A stretch of DNA of 50,026 nt from Hyphomicrobium sp. (GTDB lineage: Bacteria; Pseudomonadota; Alphaproteobacteria; Rhizobiales; Hyphomicrobiaceae), in contig NZ_JADZBI010000001.1 in the NCBI RefSeq assembly GCF_020852195.1, positions 1 to 50,026 on the forward strand, read 5' to 3'. The notes beneath the pieces were generated by a model. The model was not told the DNA's origin and ran no database searches. It saw only the letters and a list, made by a program, of their open reading frames with translations. How positions within the stretch are numbered: position 1 is the stretch's first letter; each line of letters starts with the position of its first letter. Shown here in pieces: positions 44,765 through 50,026 of the stretch. A program made the translations under genes and the position numbers.

Positions 44765-45196
44765 ATGGAAGCCGATAGGACGGCCAGCGCAGAACTGCTG
44801 CGTATCGTCGGGTTGATGGGCGCGGATAGCGGCACAATCCATTTTCTCGAATCCGACGGCCTCCTGCATCTTGCGGCGGCGAGTCCAGGCATGCCGGAGC
44901 ACGTGCTTACGATCATACGGGAAATTCCGGTCGGTAAGGGCATGGCAGGCCTTGCCGTCGAGCGGCGCGCCCCGGTCGATGCCTGCAACATCCAAACCGA
45001 CACGAGCGGCGATGTGCGGCCGGGCGCGCGCGCAACCGGTCTCGCCGGGTCGATTGTGGTCCCTATTTTCGAAGGCGCCGACGTCGTTGGAGCACTTGGC
45101 ATCGCCAACAGGGCGGAGCGCGTGTTTACCGAAGCCGAGATAACCCGTCTGATCGCTGCGGGTCGCGATCTCGCTCAGCTCAGGACGAAGCTTTAA
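44765..45196 (+). CDS. GAF-domain protein
   Basis: A 143-aa single GAF domain. The pattern fits: an N-terminal helix (ASAELLRIVGLMGADSGTIHF), HLAAASPGMPEHVL, the IPVGKGMAGLAVERRAPV strand-loop, ATGLAGSIVVPIFEGADVVGALGIANRAE and the C-terminal helix RLIAAGRDLAQLR. The start is ATG 44765, with GGAGG 8 nt upstream; ATG 44750 would put that signal inside the gene. GAF proteins sense small molecules or redox state, and this one has no output domain attached. The next gene (VTT family) starts 3 nt after it. Confidence 0.87.
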   Translation: MEADRTASAELLRIVGLMGADSGTIHFLESDGLLHLAAASPGMPEHVLTIIREIPVGKGMAGLAVERRAPVDACNIQTDTSGDVRPGARATGLAGSIVVPIFEGADVVGALGIANRAERVFTEAEITRLIAAGRDLAQLRTKL

Positions 45197-45199
45197 GCC

Positions 45200-45910
45200 G
45201 TGCGGTCGGAAGGTCCGACACCCTCTGGCGGTCGTGCATTTCCCGCAACGGGGGACGAGGCAGGCGCGCCGGTTCGGCGACGCATCGTCAAGTATGCGAT
45301 GTTCGCCGGCGCTCTGGTCGCGGCGGTCGTCGTACCCTTTCTTCTATTCGGCGAATCTTTCGGCCGCTTTTCGCAGCATGTGATGACGCTCGAGACCTCG
45401 CGTATCGTGGTCATCACTGCGGGCATCCTGCTCCTGGCCGCCGACGTCGTGCTTCCCGTCCCGTCCAGCATCGTCATTTCCCTGATGGGCGGGCTGATCG
45501 GGGCGTTGGGAGCGACCGTTGCTGGCACCATTGGACTGAGCCTCGGTTGTGCCCTGGGCTTCCTACTCGGCCGGGTGTTCGGCCACGATTTCGCAGAACG
45601 CCGGATGGGGCGCGAGGATTTCGCCTACCTGGCGGGGCTGCTGAATCGTTACGGTGCCGCGATGCTGGCCATCTGTCGTCCCGTCCCCGTGCTTGCCGAA
45701 GCGTCCGTGATCGCGGCTGGCGTAGTGGGTCTGCCGGCTTTCAAAACGCTTGTCGTCACAAGTCTTGCCAACCTTGGCATATCAGCAGCCTACGCTGCCA
45801 TCGGAGCCTCTATGCAAGGAACTGCGGGATTCATTACGGCCTTTGTCGCTGCGCTGGCCGTTCCTGGACTCTCGCTGCTTGCCGCTCGCGTAGTGCGCGG
45901 GGCAGCTTAG
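45200..45910 (+). CDS. DedA/VTT-family membrane protein
   Basis: A 236-aa polytopic inner-membrane protein of the DedA/VTT (SNARE-associated) family. The conserved core is SRIVVITAGILLLAADVVLPVPSSIV, GALGATVAGTIGLSLGCALGFLLGR, a short amphipathic stretch and RPVPVLAEASVIAAGVVGLPAF with the Arg-Pro pair. Family members act as lipid scramblases or carriers (undecaprenyl phosphate, phospholipids). GTG at 45200 is the start and is 3 nt past the GAF stop, so the pair are probably co-translated. Substrate unknown. Confidence 0.87.
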   Translation: MRSEGPTPSGGRAFPATGDEAGAPVRRRIVKYAMFAGALVAAVVVPFLLFGESFGRFSQHVMTLETSRIVVITAGILLLAADVVLPVPSSIVISLMGGLIGALGATVAGTIGLSLGCALGFLLGRVFGHDFAERRMGREDFAYLAGLLNRYGAAMLAICRPVPVLAEASVIAAGVVGLPAFKTLVVTSLANLGISAAYAAIGASMQGTAGFITAFVAALAVPGLSLLAARVVRGAA

Positions 45911-45951
45911 GCATATCGCCGAGCCCACACCAAGATCATGGAAGACTTTTT

Positions 45952-46494
45952 CTAAGTGTGAATGATGGGTGGCGCCAGCGCCATGGGCCACTGCTCGGCC
46001 ACATACTGGCGAAACCAGACGCTGTAGCACTTCGGCGCGGCGGCGATGGCGTCGCGGATGTCGTCCAAATCGCACCATTGATAGCTTTCGGCCTCGGCGA
46101 GATCGGGGGTAACCGGCCCGTCATAAAGCCCGCGAAAGACATGCACGATCTCGTGCTCCGCAAGCCCGTTGTCGAACCGAGCCTGATAGCGGACAACGCC
46201 AAGCCACTCGATCGCGCAGGAGAAGCCCATCTCCTCTCCGAGACGGCGTAAGGCTGCTTTCTCGACCGGCTCACCCGGGCGCGGATGCCCGCAGCACGTG
46301 TTGGTCCACAAGCCACCCGAATGATACTTGGACGCGGCCCGCTTCTGCAGAAGCTGGCGGCCACGGGAATCCCAAACGATGACCGAGAAGGCCCGGTGCA
46401 GCAGTCCGCGGCGATGCGCATCGAGTTTTTCGGCCGTGCCAATGGCGCGGTCGTCGGCGTCGACAAGAACCACAGTTTCGTCGGAGGTCTGCAA
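45952..46494 (-). CDS. idi: isopentenyl-diphosphate delta-isomerase, type I
   Basis: A 180-aa Nudix-fold isomerase that interconverts IPP and DMAPP. The family marks are LLHRAFSVIVWDSRGRQLLQKR, the Cys-containing active-site TNTCCGHPRPGE, the Glu/Gly Nudix-like helix ALRRLGEEMG, EHEIVHVFRG and the late SVWFRQYV. The start is TTG 46494 with GGGAGC 7 nt upstream. It is the last gene of a minus-strand run with a phosphatase-superfamily protein 11 nt before it. It would support carotenoid, hopanoid or quinone synthesis. Confidence 0.95.
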   Translation of the reverse strand: MQTSDETVVLVDADDRAIGTAEKLDAHRRGLLHRAFSVIVWDSRGRQLLQKRAASKYHSGGLWTNTCCGHPRPGEPVEKAALRRLGEEMGFSCAIEWLGVVRYQARFDNGLAEHEIVHVFRGLYDGPVTPDLAEAESYQWCDLDDIRDAIAAAPKCYSVWFRQYVAEQWPMALAPPIIHT

Positions 46495-46505
46495 GACGCT
46501 GCTCC

Positions 46506-47882
46506 CTACAGGTCGAAGATATGCGAGAGCATCAGATCCTTGATCTGCCGCGCGTCGATCGTGCCCTCCGGAACGAGGCGCGCCTCCGATGACAGCAACA
46601 CCGGTCCATGCTGTTCCGGATTGTCGGCCCGGCCGTGCGAGCCCTTCACAAGGGACGCATCGAGCGGAATGACGTCCATGAGCGTTCTGAAGCCGAGCGC
46701 CTTCTTAGCGAGCCGCCACCCTATGGAGGCTTTGGGCCAGCGGATCGCAGGATCGATGAACAGCTCAGCCGGGTCATAGCCCGGCTTCTTGTGGATGTCG
46801 ACCGTGCGGGCGAAGTCGGGCGCGCGGCGATCGTCCAGCCAATAATAGTAGGTGAACCACGCGTCGGGTTCCGACACGGCGACAAGCTCGCCAGAGCGCT
46901 CGTGGTCGATCTCCCAGCTCTTCTGCGATGCGCGATCGAGGACGTGCGCCACCCCCTCAACGCGCTCGATCGCCGCGTGCGCCGCAGGAATGTCGGCTTC
47001 GTCGCGCACGTAGACGTGGGCGATTTGGTGGTCGGCCAGCGCAAACGCAAGCGAGCGGGGAATGTCGAGGATCTCGCCGCCGTCTTCATCACGCACGGCG
47101 AGGAGCCCGGCTTCCCGCAAGGCGCGATTGATATGCACCGGGCGTCTCGCGGCAACGATGCCGTACTCCGAAAGCACGATGACGCGCCGGCCAAGCGCGC
47201 GCGCCTCATCGATCAGGTCGCCCGCCACGGCGTCGACCTCCCCAAGATCCTTTGCGATGTCGGGATGATCGGGACCCAGCCGCTGCAGCCCGTAGTCGAG
47301 GTGCGGCAGGTAAACGAGCGTGAGTGTCGGATCGCGCGTCGCTAGTACGTGCTTTGCAGCTTCCGCGATCCAGCGGCTCGACTCGATCGACGTGGCCGGC
47401 CCCCAGAACCGGAACAGCGGAAACGCGCCGAGCTTGCGTGTGAGCTCCCCGCGCAACTCCGGTGGATCGGAATAGCAATCCGGCAGCTTGCGCCCGTCGG
47501 CTTTGTAGATCGGCCGCGGCGTGACCGATATGTCGGTCGAGGATGCCATGGCGTACCACCAGAAAAGGTTAGCTGAGGTGAAGCGCGCATCGCGGGCCTT
47601 GGCCGCATCCCAGACGCGCTCTCCGGAAACAAGCCTGTTGGACTGCCGCCAGAGCCAGACCTCCATCAGGTCACGGAACAGCCACCCGTTGCCCACGATG
47701 CCGTGATCGCGCGGCGGCAATCCGGTGACGAACGTCGACTGCACCGAGCAGGTAACAGCCGGCATGATGGTCTTCAGAGGTCGCTGACACCCCTTTTGCG
47801 CGAAGCGCGACAGGTTGGGAGTGTGGCGTCCGATAAGGGCCGGCGTCAGCCCGACGATATTGATGACGACGGTAGGATGCAT
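46506..47882 (-). CDS. alkaline-phosphatase-superfamily protein (nucleotide pyrophosphatase/phosphodiesterase-like)
   Basis: A 458-aa metal-dependent hydrolase. The N-terminus VVINIVGLTPALIG has the usual Asp position replaced or shifted; the nucleophile Thr/Ser may lie in AVTCSVQSTFVTGLPPRDHGIVGNGW. Later metal-ligand motifs include VYLPHLDYGLQRLGPDH, VIVLSEYGI and the C-terminal KGSHGRAD. These features match nucleotide pyrophosphatase/phosphodiesterase-type proteins, including the EboF-type proteins of ebo clusters. No signal peptide is seen, so it is probably cytoplasmic. It is 16 nt after the cytochrome c gene. The substrate is unknown; isoprenoid diphosphates are a thought because of the idi neighbour. 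Confidence 0.8.
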   Translation of the reverse strand: MHPTVVINIVGLTPALIGRHTPNLSRFAQKGCQRPLKTIMPAVTCSVQSTFVTGLPPRDHGIVGNGWLFRDLMEVWLWRQSNRLVSGERVWDAAKARDARFTSANLFWWYAMASSTDISVTPRPIYKADGRKLPDCYSDPPELRGELTRKLGAFPLFRFWGPATSIESSRWIAEAAKHVLATRDPTLTLVYLPHLDYGLQRLGPDHPDIAKDLGEVDAVAGDLIDEARALGRRVIVLSEYGIVAARRPVHINRALREAGLLAVRDEDGGEILDIPRSLAFALADHQIAHVYVRDEADIPAAHAAIERVEGVAHVLDRASQKSWEIDHERSGELVAVSEPDAWFTYYYWLDDRRAPDFARTVDIHKKPGYDPAELFIDPAIRWPKASIGWRLAKKALGFRTLMDVIPLDASLVKGSHGRADNPEQHGPVLLSSEARLVPEGTIDARQIKDLMLSHIFDL

Positions 47883-47898
47883 CGTCTCTCGAACGGGC

Positions 47899-48366
47899 CT
47901 ACTTCTTGAGCGAATGTATGTAGGCGATGATCTTGAGCATCTGGTCCTGCGTCACGCCGCGCTCGGAGACCGAGCGCATGGCGCCCGAGGCGCCCGAATG
48001 GATGATCTCGAACACGCCGACATCGGTGTTGGCGCGCGTGTTCACGAAGACCTCATCGACGAGGCTCGGCCCCATACCGCCGGTGCCGTCGGCACCGTGG
48101 CAGGCCTGGCAGTTGTCATCGAACAGCGTCTGCCCCGCAGTGATGGCCTCCGCGTTGCCGTTGTACGGGTTGACGCCGTCCTTGCGGAACGCTGTCACGG
48201 CATCGGTGATTTCCTCGCCCTTGATCGGCGCAAGGTCAAGCGGAGAGTCGTCGAGGGCGTGGCGGAACTCGATGTCTGCCAAGGCCGGCGCAGCGGAGGC
48301 CGACACCAGAATGAGGGCCGCGAAGCCGGCGGCTTTGACGGACGGGGTCCGGAAATTCGAGATCAT
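47899..48366 (-). CDS. cytochrome c (class IC-like), partner of PQQ dehydrogenase
   Basis: A 155-aa periplasmic c-type cytochrome with a signal peptide (KAAGFAALILVSASAAPALA), the heme motif CQACHG (about residue 86), and a probable axial Met in GAMRSVSERG followed by the final helix QDQMLKIIAYIHSLKK. It resembles the electron acceptors of quinoprotein dehydrogenases (MxaG/XoxG type). The PQQ-type dehydrogenase gene lies just upstream on the same strand, and the cytochrome probably takes its electrons. It is followed by the phosphatase-type gene 16 nt later. Confidence 0.87.
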   Translation of the reverse strand: MISNFRTPSVKAAGFAALILVSASAAPALADIEFRHALDDSPLDLAPIKGEEITDAVTAFRKDGVNPYNGNAEAITAGQTLFDDNCQACHGADGTGGMGPSLVDEVFVNTRANTDVGVFEIIHSGASGAMRSVSERGVTQDQMLKIIAYIHSLKK

Positions 48367-48410
48367 GAAGCGTAGACCTATCTGAGTACGGATCGTGCGT
48401 TCCTGGCAGA

Positions 48411-48447
48411 CGGAAGGCCCCTGCGCTTTTGCGCAAGGGCCTTCCGC
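48411..48447. other. hairpin between dehydrogenase and cytochrome genes
   Basis: GGAAGGCCC and GGGCCTTCC with a further TGCGC/GCGCA inner part form a strong hairpin in the 117-nt gap. On neither strand does a clear T-run follow, so it is more likely an mRNA-stabilising or processing structure than a terminator. Confidence 0.5.
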
Positions 48448-48483
48448 GGGTCATGCAGCGTGGTGCATGAGAGACGTTGCTCG

Positions 48484-49905
48484 CTACTTCTTGGTCTTGG
48501 CCACCTCGGCCCCTTCGGGGACCTTGTCGGCAGCGACGATCCTCCAAAGCGCGCCCGGCGGGTTGGCGGCGGCGCCCTTGTCGTCGAGGTAGAAGCAGTT
48601 ACAGTTGACGGCAAGCACCGAGCCGTCCTCATCGTTGTTGCCCGCCGTAAACTGCAGGGCCGTCTGGGCGAGCTCCTGGAGCTGCCACTTGCTGCCGTCC
48701 CAGCCGGTCGCGAACACGCGACCCGAGCACCAATCGCCCGTCAGATACACGCCGTCCATGCCTGCATAGTTGGCAACGCCGAGTCCCATCACGGAACAGC
48801 CCCACCCGTCCTTCAGTTTCTCGGCACCCGGATAGGGCTCCTGGTGCGGATACTGAGCGGCGGGAAGCACGCCAACGATTGGGCATTTGTCATCCGGCCC
48901 CGTCATCGGGTGGCAGTTGGTGCCCATGTTGTGCTTCCAGCCGTAGTTCTCGCCACCCTTGCTGGAGGCAGGCTGCCAGTTGATCTCCTCGAGATGGTTC
49001 TGGCCGACATCGGCGATGAACAGGTCGCCGGTCTTGGCGTTGAAGTGGAACGCATAGGGATTGCGCAGTCCGTAGGCCCAGGACTCGCCGCGGGCGCCCA
49101 TGTGGATCTTCGAGAAGCCTTCCTCGGTAATGCCGAAGAGCGTCATCATGCGATCCTGATAGGCACCGGCCCACGGGTTGTCCTTGGGAATCGTGTAGGC
49201 AACGTCATCGGGTGTATCGACGTTGATGCGGAGCATCTTGCCCCACAGCACGTCCTTGCGCTGGCCGGCGTCGAGCGGATCGCCCTCCCAGCCGGCGTCG
49301 CCCTTGCCGATGTACAGGTTGCCGTCGGGTCCGAACTGGATGCCGCCGCCGTAGTGATTGTAGTAGGGCTGCGGGATGTTCATGATGACCTTGACGGTCT
49401 TATTAGCGTGCTCGACCGAGACCACGTCCGGGCTAGCCGGATCGACGGTGTAGCGCGCGATGATATGGGCGCCGTTGAACGGCAGCGACGCGTAGCTGAC
49501 GAAGAAGTGGCCGTTCTCTTTGAACTTGGGATGAAAGGCGATAGCCCACAGCCCTTGCTCGACGAATCCCGTCTGGACCTCGCTGCCGAGCGGGCTGTTC
49601 TTGGTCAAGTCAAGGAACGGCTTGTCGTTGACCTTGCCGTCCTTGTTCACGACCCGGACGGTGCCCTGGCGCTCGACAACGAAGATGCGCCCGGTGCCGT
49701 CATGAGCCGATGCGACGCCTACCGGATCGAGAAAGCCTTCGGCAACCTTGACCAAGGCGATCTTCGGATCGCCCGGCAACTTGCCGCCCGGCCGCGCAAC
49801 CTGGTCGGCTGATTTGGGCACTTCCTGCGCAACGGCCGGTATAACCCCGGCTGCGAGGAGCCCAACCGCCAATACCGAAGCGGATGTGATGAACCGCATT
49901 CGCAT
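48484..49905 (-). CDS. PQQ-dependent sugar dehydrogenase (soluble GDH / sorbosone dehydrogenase family)
   Basis: A 473-aa periplasmic quinoprotein-type dehydrogenase. The signal peptide is SVLAVGLLAAGVIPAVAQ. The propeller marks are RIFVVERQGTVRVV, QGLWAIAFHPKF, YYNHYGGGIQFGPDGNLYIG KGDAG (with the PQQ/Ca-site Gly-rich turn), WGKMLRINVD, SWAYGLRNPYAFHF and LFIADVGQN. It oxidises a sugar or alcohol and passes electrons to a cytochrome. ATG 49905 is chosen (GGGAGA 8 nt upstream) over an upstream ATG at 49956. The Cys-rich late section (GWGCSVMGLG, NCNCFYLD) is unusual. Substrate not decided. Confidence 0.87.
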   Translation of the reverse strand: MRMRFITSASVLAVGLLAAGVIPAVAQEVPKSADQVARPGGKLPGDPKIALVKVAEGFLDPVGVASAHDGTGRIFVVERQGTVRVVNKDGKVNDKPFLDLTKNSPLGSEVQTGFVEQGLWAIAFHPKFKENGHFFVSYASLPFNGAHIIARYTVDPASPDVVSVEHANKTVKVIMNIPQPYYNHYGGGIQFGPDGNLYIGKGDAGWEGDPLDAGQRKDVLWGKMLRINVDTPDDVAYTIPKDNPWAGAYQDRMMTLFGITEEGFSKIHMGARGESWAYGLRNPYAFHFNAKTGDLFIADVGQNHLEEINWQPASSKGGENYGWKHNMGTNCHPMTGPDDKCPIVGVLPAAQYPHQEPYPGAEKLKDGWGCSVMGLGVANYAGMDGVYLTGDWCSGRVFATGWDGSKWQLQELAQTALQFTAGNNDEDGSVLAVNCNCFYLDDKGAAANPPGALWRIVAADKVPEGAEVAKTKK

Positions 49906-49956
49906 TTGGACGTTCTCCCATTTCCAAATTTTGTTTCTAGGCGTATTTATCCGCAC

Positions 49957-50026
49957 GATGTCTGATCATTTTGCATCGCGCAAAAATACGAGCGCAGCGC
50001 CGAAACTCCGCTTGTATTGGTGATCA
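49957..50026. other. window end, non-coding upstream region
   Basis: The last 70 bases are AT-richer and probably hold the promoter of the dehydrogenase operon. Nothing else is recognised. Confidence 0.35.

Noticed and set aside
48411-48447. Rho-independent terminator between dehydrogenase and cytochrome genes
   Set aside because: The stem is strong but no T-run follows on the coding strand, so the genes may still be one transcript.

Overview
The window looks like a chromosomal segment of an alphaproteobacterium of the order Hyphomicrobiales, possibly Hyphomicrobiaceae or a relative. This is inferred from high GC with GC-rich third positions, rhizobial-style intergenic palindromes, OpgC, FabI, an RT0821-type surface protein and several small families typical of the group. 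No rRNA, tRNA, CRISPR array, transposase or integrase was seen.

Region 1 (1-11.5 kb) starts inside pyrG (CTP synthase glutaminase domain). It is followed by a visibly lower-GC two-gene cassette on the minus strand: a pentapeptide-repeat membrane protein and an unknown 310-aa protein. Then come small secreted or membrane proteins (one with a frameshift), an overlapping SGNH-hydrolase/opgC pair, a 45-aa glycine-zipper microprotein that is easily missed, an APH(6)-like kinase, a zinc-ribbon-like protein, a lipoprotein and cspA with a textbook terminator. Region 2 (11.5-23 kb) is mainly housekeeping: a methyltransferase, an RhlE-like helicase, a fatty acid desaturase, pdxH, fabI, a histidine phosphatase, a divergent ArsR/SRPBCC pair with a perfect operator palindrome, aroC and a membrane-anchored J-domain protein. 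A candidate small RNA lies at about 18.9-19.1 kb on the minus strand.

Region 3 (23-32.2 kb) is a catabolic-looking locus. A SphA/MetA-type outer-membrane channel faces a minus-strand operon encoding an unusually long outer-membrane protein with two barrel-like halves, an exported alpha/beta hydrolase and an exported fumarase/aspartase-superfamily lyase. A LysR regulator and a divergent DctA dicarboxylate transporter lie upstream. My inference is that an ester or polymer is degraded in the periplasm, a dicarboxylate such as fumarate is released by the lyase, and DctA imports it. I know of no described pathway with this layout, and this is the best candidate for a new system in the window.

Region 4 (32.4-44.7 kb) is an iron-uptake island with two convergent siderophore systems. 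The plus-strand one (AraC regulator, TonB-dependent receptor, FhuC, FhuD, FhuB) carries one in-frame TAG in the receptor and another in fhuB, with the frame intact on both sides of each. The minus-strand one (TonB-dependent receptor, RhtX/FptX-like MFS importer, NTF2-like protein, AraC regulator) is intact.

Region 5 (44.7-50 kb) holds a GAF protein, a DedA/VTT membrane protein, and a minus-strand run of a PQQ-type sugar dehydrogenase, a cytochrome c, an alkaline-phosphatase-superfamily protein and type I isopentenyl-diphosphate isomerase.
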